The translations under genes and the position numbers were made by a program. This document shows, piece after piece, positions 25,549-34,923 of a stretch of DNA of 54,332 nt. Position 1 is the first letter of the stretch; every line of letters begins with the position of its first letter. A model generated the notes under the pieces. That model had not been told where the DNA came from, did not search any database, and worked only from the letters and a program-made list of their open reading frames with translations. This stretch comes from Candidatus Kryptonium sp. (GTDB lineage: Bacteria; Bacteroidota; Ignavibacteria; Kryptoniales; Kryptoniaceae): the NCBI GenBank assembly GCA_025060635.1, contig JANXBN010000003.1:1-54332 (forward strand). Reading direction: 5' to 3'.

Positions 25549-26154
25549 TTAAAACTGGATTCTCGGAGCCTGTTGGGCTTGTTCAGTCGCTTTAAAATAG
25601 GGTCTTTCTCTAAAACCAAACATCCCAGCTATTATATTTGTAGGGAATCTACGTATGTAGGTGTTATATTGTTGAACTGCTTCATTATATCTTCTTCGTT
25701 CAACTGAAATTCTATTTTCAGTCCCCTCAAGTTGTGCTTGGAGTTGAAGAAAATTTTCGTTCGCTTTGAGTTGAGGGTAGTTTTCGGCAACTGCTATCAA
25801 TCTTGAAAGAGCTGAGCCAAGGGCATCTTGTGCTTGTTGAAACCTTGCAAATGCTTGTGGGTCCTTTAAAACTTCTGGTGTTATAGATAATTGTCCAACT
25901 TTTGCTCTTGCTTCTGTAACTTGTGCAAAGACTTCTCTTTCATGTTTTGCGTAACCTTTAACAGTTTCAACAAGGTTTGGTATCAAATCGTATCTTCGTT
26001 GGTATTGGTTTTCCACCTGTGCCCAGGCTTGATTTAACATTTCATCAAGTTGAACAAGCTTGTTATATGTTGATGTGACCCATCCGATAGTTATCAGTGC
26101 TATCAAAAGTAAGAAACCTATAACGCCGAGAACTGCAATTAAAGTTTTTGACAT
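25549..26154 (-). CDS. lemA: LemA family protein
   Basis: The 201-residue protein has an N-terminal membrane helix (about residues 5-25) followed by the helical LemA domain. Motifs are YNKLVQLDEMLNQAWAQVENQYQRRYDLIPNLVETVKGYA, AENYPQLKANENFLQLQAQLEGTENRISVERRRYN and the C-terminal FPTNIIAGMFGF. LemA proteins are conserved in bacteria with a topology of a short outside or periplasmic tail and a large helical bundle; the function is poorly known. A reverse promoter with the local consensus lies 34-62 bases upstream. Confidence 0.95.
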   Translation of the reverse strand: MSKTLIAVLGVIGFLLLIALITIGWVTSTYNKLVQLDEMLNQAWAQVENQYQRRYDLIPNLVETVKGYAKHEREVFAQVTEARAKVGQLSITPEVLKDPQAFARFQQAQDALGSALSRLIAVAENYPQLKANENFLQLQAQLEGTENRISVERRRYNEAVQQYNTYIRRFPTNIIAGMFGFRERPYFKATEQAQQAPRIQF

Positions 26155-26187
26155 GGTTTTCGTTTGATTTTTATTTTGATTTTCAAA

Positions 26188-26216
26188 AATATAACAAGTT
26201 CGGATTTTATTTTCAA
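26188..26216 (-). promoter_or_regulatory. Probable lemA promoter
   Basis: On the reverse strand, TTGAAA (26211-26216), a 17-bp spacer and TATATT (26188-26193). The predicted start leaves a leader of about 27 bases. Confidence 0.55.
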
Positions 26217-26305
26217 AAATTTAGCGTTAGCGTTTTCAAAAGTCATGCGGTTTTGAGGTGGCGGGAAAAAATAAAGTAGGGAGGGTAAATCTTTATAGCG
26301 AAAAC

Positions 26306-26334
26306 TTGACAACGAAAAATTTTTTTATTATCTT
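26306..26334 (+). promoter_or_regulatory. Probable promoter of the LacI-type regulator and starch locus
   Basis: TTGACA (26306-26311), a 17-bp spacer and TATCTT (26329-26334). TATTAT at 26326-26331 is a second -10 candidate with a 14-bp spacer. The predicted start near 26341 falls inside the palindrome at 26336-26349. Confidence 0.55.
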
Positions 26335-26335
26335 A

Positions 26336-26349
26336 TGGAAGCACTTCCA
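26336..26349. promoter_or_regulatory. Operator-like palindrome for a LacI-family regulator
   Basis: TGGAAGCACTTCCA has perfect 6-bp arms around a CA centre. It resembles LacI/CcpA-family operators of the form TGnAAnCGnTTnCA. It overlaps the predicted transcription start of the regulator gene, which suggests self-repression. Confidence 0.55.
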
Positions 26350-26368
26350 AAAATAACTTGATTTTCCT

Positions 26369-27375
26369 ATGGGATAACGATTTACGACATAGCTCGGGAA
26401 GCGAAGGTTGGGATCGGGACTGTCTCAAGGGTTTTGAATGGGAGTCCGCATGTATCGGAAAAGACACGAAAAAAAGTCCTTGAAGTTGCGAAGCGGTTGA
26501 ATTACCAGCCTCATACCTATGCGCAAAGATTAGCAAAGCAAAAGGCTTATGCAATTTCTGCTGTCATTCCATTTTTTACAAGCTACTTCTTCATGGAAGT
26601 CCTTCGTGGGGTTCAAAGTAAAATCTCTGAGATTGGTTTTGATCTTGTTCTCTATGGCGTGAATGATCCGGCAAGTCAAATTGAATATTACATTCAAAAG
26701 AGCACACATCGTGGAAAAGTTGATGGGGTTCTTTTCTTCTCAATGAAATTTCCAGAGTCCTATGTTAGATACTTTATCCAACATTCAATACCAATAGTTC
26801 TCGTTGATACATTCCATCCAAAGTTTGATTCAATCACCGTTGATAATTATAAAGGTGCCTATCTTGCGACTGAGCATTTGATAAAAGTTGGGCATGAAAA
26901 GATCGGGATGATAAGCGCACGGCTTGAAAGCGTCCCAGCGAAGCAGAGATTTGATGGATTCAAGCAAGCAATATCTGATTATGGAAAAACTTTTTATGAT
27001 AAGTTTTTTGTTGAAACGAAAGACACGCGACTTGATGGTTTTAATCGTGAGTCTGGATACTATGCTTGTAAGGAGTTATTAAGTCGTGGGAAGGAGATCC
27101 CGTCTGCTATTTTTGTATCAAGCGATATTCAAGCAATTGGGGTGATCCAAGCTTTGAATGAGAAAGGAATAAAAGTCCCTGATGATGTTTGCGTAATTGG
27201 CTTTGATGATATTGAACTTGCTAAAGATTTCGGACTTACGACAGTTAGACAGCCGATGTATGAAATGGGAGTTATAGCGGTGGAGAAGCTTTTTGAGCGG
27301 ATAAACGATGAGAAGTTAAAAGTTGAACATGTGAAGTTTACACCAGAATTAGTAATAAGAAAAACTTGCCCGTAA
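26369..27375 (+). CDS. LacI-family transcriptional regulator with an unclear start
   Basis: The protein of about 333 residues has the N-terminal helix-turn-helix (TIYDIAREAKVGIGTVSRVL, then NGSPHVSEKTRKKVLEVAKR) and a periplasmic-binding-like sensor domain (from AYAISAVIPFFTSYFF to ELVIRKTCP). The reading frame has no ATG, GTG or TTG between an in-frame stop at 26359 and the TTG at 26434, which would delete half of the DNA-binding domain. ATG 26369 is one frame off. One extra G in the GGG at 26371-26373 would join it perfectly (MGITIYDIA). So there is either a base error, a real frameshift, or an ATA (26374) or ATT (26380) start. It heads the starch locus and probably senses a maltodextrin. 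Confidence 0.85.
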
Positions 27376-27392
27376 GAAAAAATGAGGTTGCT

Positions 27393-30179
27393 ATGAGTTT
27401 AAGAAATCTGTTTCTCGTTTTTCTGTTCCCTGCGATTTTATTAGCAGGAAATACTGGGAAAATAGCAGGGCGCGTAACGGACGCACAAACTGGCGAGCCA
27501 ATAATTGGTGCAAATGTGATAATTGAAGGAACCTACCTTGGGGCTGCATCGGATTTAAACGGAAACTATGTCATAATAAATGTCCCGCCAGGGGTTTATA
27601 GAGTTAAAGCATCCGCAGTTGGATATAAGACAGTCATAAAGGAAAATGTAAGGGTTTCAATTGACTTAACGACACGACTTGATTTCCAGCTTGAGCCAAC
27701 CGTGATTGAGCTCGGTCAAGAAGTCGTTGTAGTTGCGGAAAGACCTTTGGTTCAAAAGGATTTAACAGCTTCAACTGCTATTATTGGAAGTGAGTTAATA
27801 CAAGCATTGCCGATCACGGAATTTCAAGAGGTAATTCAACTTCAAGCTGGTGTTGTTGCGGGACACATTAGAGGTGGAAGAAGCGGAGAGGTTGCATATT
27901 GGATAGATGGTGTTCCTGTGACGGATGTTTATGATAGAAGCGCTGTTATCTCAGTTGATAGGAAGTCAATTCAAGAACTTCAATTGATAAGTGGTGCGTT
28001 CAATGCTGAATATGGGCAAGCTATGTCTGGAATTATAAACATCGCAACAAAAGACGGAAGCAATAAATTTAATGGTAGTTTTACGACATATTTAGGTGGA
28101 TATGCGACTGCGCATACAAACATATTTACTGGTTTGAATAAATTTGATCCTCTCTCAATCAGAAATTTTGAGGGCAATATAAGTGGTCCTATCATAAGAG
28201 ATAAAATTTTCTTCTATTTGAACGGTAGATGGATCTACTTTGGCGGATGGCTTTATGGTATAAGGAAATTTAGACCTGAAAATATCGTTGATAATCGCGA
28301 CCCGGATCCGAACAAATGGATAATTAGCATAAATCCACAACAGGGACTTGGTGACAGTGCCTTGGTCCCGATGAATTGGAACAGAAAAACATTCCTGCAA
28401 AGTAAGTTCACATTTCAAATTTCCCCGACTCTAAAGATTTCATACAACTATATGTATGAGTATATGAAGTATCGGAATTTTGACTTTGTGTTCAAGTATA
28501 ACCCTGATGGTGATTTAAATCGTTTTCACAAGGGGATAACAAACATCTTGTCAATAAACCACACATTGAGCAAATCAACTTTCTATCAGGCAAGTTTTTC
28601 ATACTTTTTCAAAGATTACAGACATTATGTGTTCAAGGATCCTCACGATCCGCGCTATGTTCATCCGAAACTTTTACTTCAGCCTGGTCCTTATAGCTTC
28701 ATTGCTGGTGGTATGAAGATGGATCATTTCTACAGGAACACTGGGACATATGTTGCAAAATTGGATTTGACATCACAGATAACGAAGGTTCATCAGATTA
28801 AAACTGGTATTGAGTTTAGGTATCACACAATTTATTTTGAAGGCTTTTACCTTGATCTTTCCGATGCTGATAGAGCAAGAGATCCAATTTTTGACAAAAA
28901 TCCATATGTTAGAACGAGAATACCTGATGTAAGTGAGCCAGGAAGGACATTGTTTAGGAATAATCCCAAGGAATTTTCATATTACATTCAAGACAAGATG
29001 GAGTTTAACGAGATTATTTTGAATGTCGGAGTAAGGTTTGATTATTTCCATCCAGATTGGCATGTCCTTGCTGATCCATCTGATCCGAACATATACCAAC
29101 CTTTGAAGCCACAGAATAGATATTTTGACACAAACAATAATGGAATTTATGGCGATCCTGGGGATATTCCGAAGACAGTTGAGGATAGAAGAGCATACTG
29201 GTATGTTCGTGCTAAGCCGAAGTGGCAATGGAGCCCGCGAATTGGGGTTGCTTTCCCGATAACGGATAGGGGAGTTATTCATTTCTCATACGGACACTTC
29301 TTCCAGATCCCACCTTTTGAGTATCTTTATACTAATCCAGAATTTAAACTTGGTTCTGGGACCGGGAACATAGGTCTTGTCGGGAACGCTGACTTAAAGC
29401 CGGAGCAAACCGTAAGTGGAGAAATTGGTGTACAACAAGCGATAACGAATGACATAGCAATTGAATTGACTGGATATTTCAGAGACATAAGGAACTTGAC
29501 AGGAACGAGAGCGGATGAGATTTTCATATTTGGTGGTTCAGCTTGGTATAATAGGTATGAGAACACAGATTTTGGGTTTGTAAGAGGGATAGTTTTCTCG
29601 CTTGATAAAAGATTTTCAAATAATTGGGCTTTGACGATTGATTATACATTCCAAGTTGCAAAGGGCAATGCTTCCGACCCAGCTCAAACAAGAAATCTTC
29701 GTCTTGGTGGGCAATGGCCAGAGGTTAAAATCATTCCGCTTGATTGGGATCAAAGACATACTTTAAATGTAACAGCTTCTTATTCTGCACCTGGAAATTG
29801 GGGATTGAGCGTGGTTGCTCAATATGGAAGTGGAACTCCATATACACCAAGGCAATCAAAGAACATCGGTACGCTATTGATAAACTCTGAAAAGAAGCCG
29901 TCAACATTTAATGTTGATTTGAGAATTTACAAGGACATCAAATTTAACTTCTTAACATTTTCGTTCTTCGCTCGTATATACAACTTGTTTGATATAAAGA
30001 ATGCTTACGGCGTCTACAACGATACTGGAAGACCTGATTTCACGCTTGATTATTTGAGCGCGTTGAAACAGCAGCCTGTTCAACTTGTAAATCCGCTTGG
30101 AGAGTGGTTTACAAATCCGACATTTTATTCAGAGCCAAGGAGAATTGAAATTGGATTAACGATTTTCTTCGGACAATGA
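27393..30179 (+). CDS. TonB-dependent receptor with N-terminal carboxypeptidase-like domain
   Basis: The 928-residue outer-membrane protein has a signal peptide (about 1-18), a CarboxypepD_reg-like domain (about 20-105: GKIAGRVTDAQTGEPIIGANV, DLNGNYVIINVPPGVYRVK), a plug domain (about 110-240: VVVAERPLVQKDLTAS, RGGRSGEVAYWIDGVPV, INIATKDGSN) and a 22-stranded barrel to the C-terminus (IEIGLTIFFGQ). Such receptors use TonB energy to move large substrates inward. SusC proteins share this layout, but no SusD gene follows. ATG 27393 has GAGG 5 bases before it and lies 17 bases after the LacI-type gene. Its place beside amylases suggests maltodextrin uptake. Confidence 0.92.
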   Translation: MSLRNLFLVFLFPAILLAGNTGKIAGRVTDAQTGEPIIGANVIIEGTYLGAASDLNGNYVIINVPPGVYRVKASAVGYKTVIKENVRVSIDLTTRLDFQLEPTVIELGQEVVVVAERPLVQKDLTASTAIIGSELIQALPITEFQEVIQLQAGVVAGHIRGGRSGEVAYWIDGVPVTDVYDRSAVISVDRKSIQELQLISGAFNAEYGQAMSGIINIATKDGSNKFNGSFTTYLGGYATAHTNIFTGLNKFDPLSIRNFEGNISGPIIRDKIFFYLNGRWIYFGGWLYGIRKFRPENIVDNRDPDPNKWIISINPQQGLGDSALVPMNWNRKTFLQSKFTFQISPTLKISYNYMYEYMKYRNFDFVFKYNPDGDLNRFHKGITNILSINHTLSKSTFYQASFSYFFKDYRHYVFKDPHDPRYVHPKLLLQPGPYSFIAGGMKMDHFYRNTGTYVAKLDLTSQITKVHQIKTGIEFRYHTIYFEGFYLDLSDADRARDPIFDKNPYVRTRIPDVSEPGRTLFRNNPKEFSYYIQDKMEFNEIILNVGVRFDYFHPDWHVLADPSDPNIYQPLKPQNRYFDTNNNGIYGDPGDIPKTVEDRRAYWYVRAKPKWQWSPRIGVAFPITDRGVIHFSYGHFFQIPPFEYLYTNPEFKLGSGTGNIGLVGNADLKPEQTVSGEIGVQQAITNDIAIELTGYFRDIRNLTGTRADEIFIFGGSAWYNRYENTDFGFVRGIVFSLDKRFSNNWALTIDYTFQVAKGNASDPAQTRNLRLGGQWPEVKIIPLDWDQRHTLNVTASYSAPGNWGLSVVAQYGSGTPYTPRQSKNIGTLLINSEKKPSTFNVDLRIYKDIKFNFLTFSFFARIYNLFDIKNAYGVYNDTGRPDFTLDYLSALKQQPVQLVNPLGEWFTNPTFYSEPRRIEIGLTIFFGQ

Positions 30180-30216
30180 AAAATGTAGTAAGTTTAAACA
30201 AAATCAAGAAAAAGTC

Positions 30217-33200
30217 ATGCGTAAATTTCTGAACCTAATTTTATGCCTGCTTCTGTTTCAAATTGTCGTTTCCGATTTGGCATTTGCTCAAAAGTTAAGA
30301 GGAGATAGAACATTTAGGAAAGTTGGAATTCACAATGGAAATCTTGTTAAGACGGTTTTTGGAAATTGGGGTGTGATTGCACAGCCGCCAACGCAAGGTC
30401 CACCGCTTGCGTGGAAATATGACGATAATGGATATGCTGGAGATGTAAGCATCTTGGTTGGTCTTGAGCTGTATTTCCCAAGGTATGATTCAGTTCTTAG
30501 AAGAACGGTTATTGACACGGTTCATTCAGTTGTCATTTGTCCTGTTGATAGACCTGGAGGAGCTTCTGGTGGTGAAACTGGAAGTGGAGGCAAGTTTTGG
30601 GGCTTTGAGCCAGTGCCAGGTTATGCCAATCCAACGCTTCAAGAAGTTGGAAAAGGTGTTGCAATGAGCCACCTTCCAGAAACATGGCCTCCATTTTGGC
30701 CAGATCATCCCGACTGGATTGATACCGCAACAGGTAAACCTTATTGGAACGGATATTTTGGAAAAGGCATTACAAATGCAGACCAAGAAAGTTATTTCGT
30801 AATGGATGATCACAACGATGAAAAATATAACAGAAGATATGGCTTTAGACCAGATTCAACAGATCCCACAAGGATGGGACATGGTTTGGTGGTAAAGGTT
30901 CGTGGGATGCAATGGTCAAATGTCCTTGCAGAAGATGGGATCTTTTGGGTTTATGATATCACAAATGAAGGGACGACGGATTATAGAAGAACAGTATTTG
31001 GATTTTTAGTTGGAACTTGGGTTGGAGCTGGTGGAGGTTCAAGTGGAAATACCGAGTGGAGAGATGACTTATCGTTTTTTGATGCTGCTGAGGACTTAAC
31101 ATATTCGTGGGATGCTGATAGATACATTGATAGAAGCTCAAATCCAAAATGGATCGGAAGCGTTGGATACCTTGGCTATGGATTCCTTGAGACGCCAGGA
31201 AATCCATTTGATGGAATTGATAACGATGGGGATTCAAAAAGTCCTACAAGCCCGAAATTCAAAGCTCAAGATTTCCCGCCATCATCGTTAAACCCAGAAG
31301 GAACAAACAGAATTTTATCTCGCTTTGATCCCGGACCAAATCCTGATTTCCCAAACAATAAAATTGTTTTAATTGAAGCAAAGAAAGTTTACTCGCCAAT
31401 ATATAAAGTTTTTCAAACGGTTTATGAAAGGAGAGTTGTCGGGCTTGATACACTTTTCAAATCAGACAGAGATACCGTAACTGTTTATTCTCTTGATTTG
31501 CCGTTTAAAATCTGGGTCGGGAAAGAACTTGTTGAGGTCGCAAATAACGGAATTGACGATGATCTTGATGGATTAATTGATGAAAATTTTGATCTTCACT
31601 ATAGGCAGATCAGGAAAACTGCCGATGGTAGAGTTATTTTTGACAAGTTGAATCCGCTCGCTTATAAAAATTATTTCACGGGCCGCGGGCTAAATGATCC
31701 TATGATTGATGAAAGAAGGGATGATGGAATTGATAACGATGGGGATTGGGATGTAAACTGGGATGATGTCGGTGCAGATGGAGTGCCCGAAACAGGTGAT
31801 TTTGGAGAAGGAGATAAAATTCCTACACCGGGAGAACCACACTTTGATGCTGTTGATGTTAATGAATCTGACCAGATAGGTTTGACAAGCTTTGATTTCT
31901 TTGTTCCAGCTGGCGCGATAAATATGGCAAATGACGAAGAGATGTGGAGACGACTTGCCCCTGGAAATTGGCAAGTTCCAGAACAATATATCACGGGTTA
32001 TGTTGAGGGCCCGGATTTTGACGCTGGCTCTGGATATTTCCCATTGACATCAAAGCAAACGGAAAGATTTTCTCTGATACTCTTCATGGGTGAAGATTTG
32101 AAAGATCTGTTCTTCAATAAGCGTGTTATGCAGGGAATTTATGACGCAAACTATAATTTCCCAAGACCACCTGAAAAACCAACTTTGAAAGCAATTCCAG
32201 GTGATAGAAAAGTTGTGCTTTACTGGGATAACATTGCAGAAAGATCATTTGATCGTGCCTTGGCTGAAGTTTATAAGAATAAAGGCGACAACATAAACAA
32301 GGCATATGACTTTGAGGGATATAAGATTTACAAAGCAACTGATCCAAACTTCAATGACGCAAGAGTTATAACTGATGGATTTGGAAATCCAGTGTTTTAT
32401 AAACCTATTGCACAGTTTGACCTAAAGGATAGCGTTTTCGGATGGTTTCCACTTGACTTCAATGGCGTTAAATTCTGGCTCGGTAGCGAAACTGGAATAC
32501 AACATCAATACATTGATACCGATGTCAAAAACGGTGTGACATATTACTATGCTGTCGTTGCTTATGACAAAGGTGATGCAGAGCTGAGAGTTTATCCTTC
32601 TGAGAATTCAAAGTTTATTCAGGTGACATCCACAGGGCGACTTATATTTGACAAAAACACTGTAAGCGTAACTCCAAATGCACCTTCCGCTGGATTTATA
32701 CCAGCTGGAACAGATACGATAATTCACAAAGAAGGACCTGCAACTGGAAACATTTATCTATATGTGCTTGATCCTTTCAAAGTTAAGGACAACCATACTT
32801 ACAGAGTTGTTTTCAGAGATTCAAGCTTTAGCAGGATAACAACTGCATATTCAGTTATAGATATAACTAATCCAGCAAGTCCAGATACGGTTGTCAAGTG
32901 GAGTCGTGTTTTTGAGGGTGAAACTGAGTTATTTGATGGCATGAGGTTGATTTTTGATAATCATTGGAATATAAGATACATTGATAGCTTGTCGGGTTGG
33001 AACAGACCAAACATGCCCAAGTTTACATTTACTTTGTTTAGCGCCGGTGCAGTCAGAGGGAGATTGTATCCTTCGGATTATCAAGTTGAATTTTATGATG
33101 AAATTGTTGACACATCAATTGCTTACCCACCGTTGAGGATCCCTGCTCAGCCAGTAAAATTTAAGGTGAAGAACTTAACTGATGGAAAATACATTGATTT

Positions 33201-33765
33201 CATATATGTAAATGTCTATAATGCTTTCACAAGGATAAGACAAATCAGCATAGGGTTCTATGAGCAGTATCAGGGGATAAATTCGTTTACATGGGCATTG
33301 ATATTCCAAGGTGACTCAGCGTTTACACTACCTGGAGCGGGCAATGTTTTAACATTGAGGACGACGAAGCCATTTAGAGCCGGCGATGTATACGAGTTCA
33401 AAACTCGTGCAAATCGTGTTGATCCTGAACTTGCAAAGGCACAGCTTAACAAGATCAAGGTTGTTCCGAACCCATATGTCGTTGCAGAAAAGTGGGAACC
33501 ACCGCTTCCTCCAGGAATCTCAAGTGGCAGAGGCCCTCAAAAAATTGATTTTACAAATGTACCTGCTGGAGCAACGATTTATATCTTTACAGCTCGTGGA
33601 GAGCTTGTTGCAACATTGAAGCATGACAAAGATATTTCAGATGGCACCGTTTCTTGGAACTTGAAGACGAAGGAAAATCTTGATGTTGCCTATGGAGTTT
33701 ATTTCTATGTCGTTGATGCGCCTGGGATTGGTCAAAAGACAGGAAAAATTGCGATAATAAAATAA
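30217..33765 (+). CDS. Large exported protein with Asp-rich calcium-type repeats and a divergent C-terminal sorting-like domain
   Basis: The 1182-residue protein has a signal peptide (about 1-24, ending FAQ). It belongs to no family I can name with certainty. Three Asp-rich segments, DGIDNDGDS, NNGIDDDLDGLIDEN and DDGIDNDGDWD, resemble calcium-binding thrombospondin type 3-like repeats. An Fn3-like region lies at about residues 655-790 (GDRKVVLYWDNIAERSFD, VTYYYAVVAYDKGDAE). The C-terminus (KIKVVPNPYVV, TIYIFTARGELVATLKH, VAYGVYFYVVDAPG, TGKIAIIK) resembles a T9SS/FlgD-like sorting domain but lacks YQNYPNPFNP. It sits between the TonB receptor and a PorV-like barrel, 37 and 67 bases away, where a SusD gene might be expected. 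Surface location is inferred. Confidence 0.85.
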   Translation: MRKFLNLILCLLLFQIVVSDLAFAQKLRGDRTFRKVGIHNGNLVKTVFGNWGVIAQPPTQGPPLAWKYDDNGYAGDVSILVGLELYFPRYDSVLRRTVIDTVHSVVICPVDRPGGASGGETGSGGKFWGFEPVPGYANPTLQEVGKGVAMSHLPETWPPFWPDHPDWIDTATGKPYWNGYFGKGITNADQESYFVMDDHNDEKYNRRYGFRPDSTDPTRMGHGLVVKVRGMQWSNVLAEDGIFWVYDITNEGTTDYRRTVFGFLVGTWVGAGGGSSGNTEWRDDLSFFDAAEDLTYSWDADRYIDRSSNPKWIGSVGYLGYGFLETPGNPFDGIDNDGDSKSPTSPKFKAQDFPPSSLNPEGTNRILSRFDPGPNPDFPNNKIVLIEAKKVYSPIYKVFQTVYERRVVGLDTLFKSDRDTVTVYSLDLPFKIWVGKELVEVANNGIDDDLDGLIDENFDLHYRQIRKTADGRVIFDKLNPLAYKNYFTGRGLNDPMIDERRDDGIDNDGDWDVNWDDVGADGVPETGDFGEGDKIPTPGEPHFDAVDVNESDQIGLTSFDFFVPAGAINMANDEEMWRRLAPGNWQVPEQYITGYVEGPDFDAGSGYFPLTSKQTERFSLILFMGEDLKDLFFNKRVMQGIYDANYNFPRPPEKPTLKAIPGDRKVVLYWDNIAERSFDRALAEVYKNKGDNINKAYDFEGYKIYKATDPNFNDARVITDGFGNPVFYKPIAQFDLKDSVFGWFPLDFNGVKFWLGSETGIQHQYIDTDVKNGVTYYYAVVAYDKGDAELRVYPSENSKFIQVTSTGRLIFDKNTVSVTPNAPSAGFIPAGTDTIIHKEGPATGNIYLYVLDPFKVKDNHTYRVVFRDSSFSRITTAYSVIDITNPASPDTVVKWSRVFEGETELFDGMRLIFDNHWNIRYIDSLSGWNRPNMPKFTFTLFSAGAVRGRLYPSDYQVEFYDEIVDTSIAYPPLRIPAQPVKFKVKNLTDGKYIDFIYVNVYNAFTRIRQISIGFYEQYQGINSFTWALIFQGDSAFTLPGAGNVLTLRTTKPFRAGDVYEFKTRANRVDPELAKAQLNKIKVVPNPYVVAEKWEPPLPPGISSGRGPQKIDFTNVPAGATIYIFTARGELVATLKHDKDISDGTVSWNLKTKENLDVAYGVYFYVVDAPGIGQKTGKIAIIK

Positions 33766-33832
33766 CATTTTGATATCATCTCGTATGGAAAAGGAGAGAA
33801 AAAACAAAAAATTTAACGAGAGTTTAAAAGTC

Positions 33833-34843
33833 ATGGCGAGGAAAATTTTAATCTTGGCAATGTTAAGCGTTATCGGTTTTGCATATCTTCAATCTCAATC
33901 AAAAGTTGGGACAACTGCTGCGCCGTTTTTGGGTATTGCCGTAGGACCAAGGGCAATTGGGATGGGTGGCGCTTTTACTGCCTTCGCAAATGATGTGACT
34001 GCGCTGTATTGGAATCCAGCTGGTGTCTCGCGGCTTGCAAATAATGAAATTATGGTTTCACATACTGAATGGATATTTGGAACAAGCTTTGACTGGATCG
34101 GCGTTGCAGTCGGCATAGACCGAAATAATTATGTAGGTGTTAGCATCACACGACTTGACTACGGAGAAGATGAAGTTACAACGATTGATTATCCTGAGGG
34201 AACAGGTGAGAAATGGGATGCAAGCGATATCGCAATAGGTCTTTCATATGCCAGAAACTTAACAGATAGGTTCTCGGTTGGTGGAACTGTGAAATTTATT
34301 CAACAAAAATTATGGAACGAAAGAGCGATTGGCTTTGCAATTGATGTCGGAGTTTTATTTATAACTGAATTCAAAGGACTCAAACTCGGAGCAAGCATTT
34401 CAAATTTTGGAACGGAGATGCGATTGGATGGTAAAGATTTGTTTGTTATTTATGATCCAGATCCCGAACACCAGGGTAATAATTCAGCGATAAGTGCGAA
34501 ACTTAAAACAGACGACTGGCCATTGCCACTTCACTTTAGAGTTGGTGCTTCAATTGATGTTTTTAAAACCGGAAGCAATTACTTAACATTTGCAGTTGAC
34601 GCAATTCATCCAAACGATAATACCGAAAGTATTAACTTAGGTTTTGAGTATAGCTTTAGGAATTTCCTCTTCCTCAGAGCTGGCTATAAGTCGTTGTTCC
34701 AAAAGGATTCACAGGAAAGATTTACTGCTGGAGTTGGGATAAGTTATAAACTTGGTGGAATTGGCTTTAAGTTTGATTATTCATATCAAGATTTTGGAAT
34801 TTTGAAAAATGTCCAAACTTTTGGGTTGTCAATTCTATTTTAA
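33833..34843 (+). CDS. PorV/PorQ-family outer-membrane protein
   Basis: The 336-residue protein has a signal peptide (ARKILILAMLSVIGFAYLQSQ) followed by the PorV/PorQ signature AVGPRAIGMGGAFTAFANDVTALYWNPAGVSRL. A barrel of about 14 strands follows, ending LKNVQTFGLSILF with C-terminal Phe. PorV delivers T9SS cargo to the attachment machinery on the cell surface; a dedicated copy beside two or more cargo genes suggests a locus-specific role, which is inference. ATG 33833 is chosen because the signal peptide starts there; ATG 33785 in the same frame would add a 16-residue charged extension. Confidence 0.85.
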   Translation: MARKILILAMLSVIGFAYLQSQSKVGTTAAPFLGIAVGPRAIGMGGAFTAFANDVTALYWNPAGVSRLANNEIMVSHTEWIFGTSFDWIGVAVGIDRNNYVGVSITRLDYGEDEVTTIDYPEGTGEKWDASDIAIGLSYARNLTDRFSVGGTVKFIQQKLWNERAIGFAIDVGVLFITEFKGLKLGASISNFGTEMRLDGKDLFVIYDPDPEHQGNNSAISAKLKTDDWPLPLHFRVGASIDVFKTGSNYLTFAVDAIHPNDNTESINLGFEYSFRNFLFLRAGYKSLFQKDSQERFTAGVGISYKLGGIGFKFDYSYQDFGILKNVQTFGLSILF

Positions 34844-34892
34844 AACAAAGTTAGGAGGTGAAGGGCGAAAAATTTGAATCGCTAAAAATTTA

Positions 34893-34923
34893 CTCTCCGT
34901 ATATCGTTTCCACAATCGGAGAG
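34893..34923 (+). repeat. Inverted repeat in the leader of the starch-binding gene
   Basis: CTCTCCG (34893-34899) and CGGAGAG (34917-34923) form a 7-bp perfect stem with a 17-base loop, 93 bases before the next start codon. No T run follows. A GGAGGTG patch (34854-34860) lies upstream of it. It may be a leader RNA structure or a regulator site. Confidence 0.4.

Noticed and set aside
26434-27375. TTG 26434 as start of the LacI-type regulator
   Set aside because: It would remove the recognition helix region; the frame clearly continues upstream through a complete helix-turn-helix.
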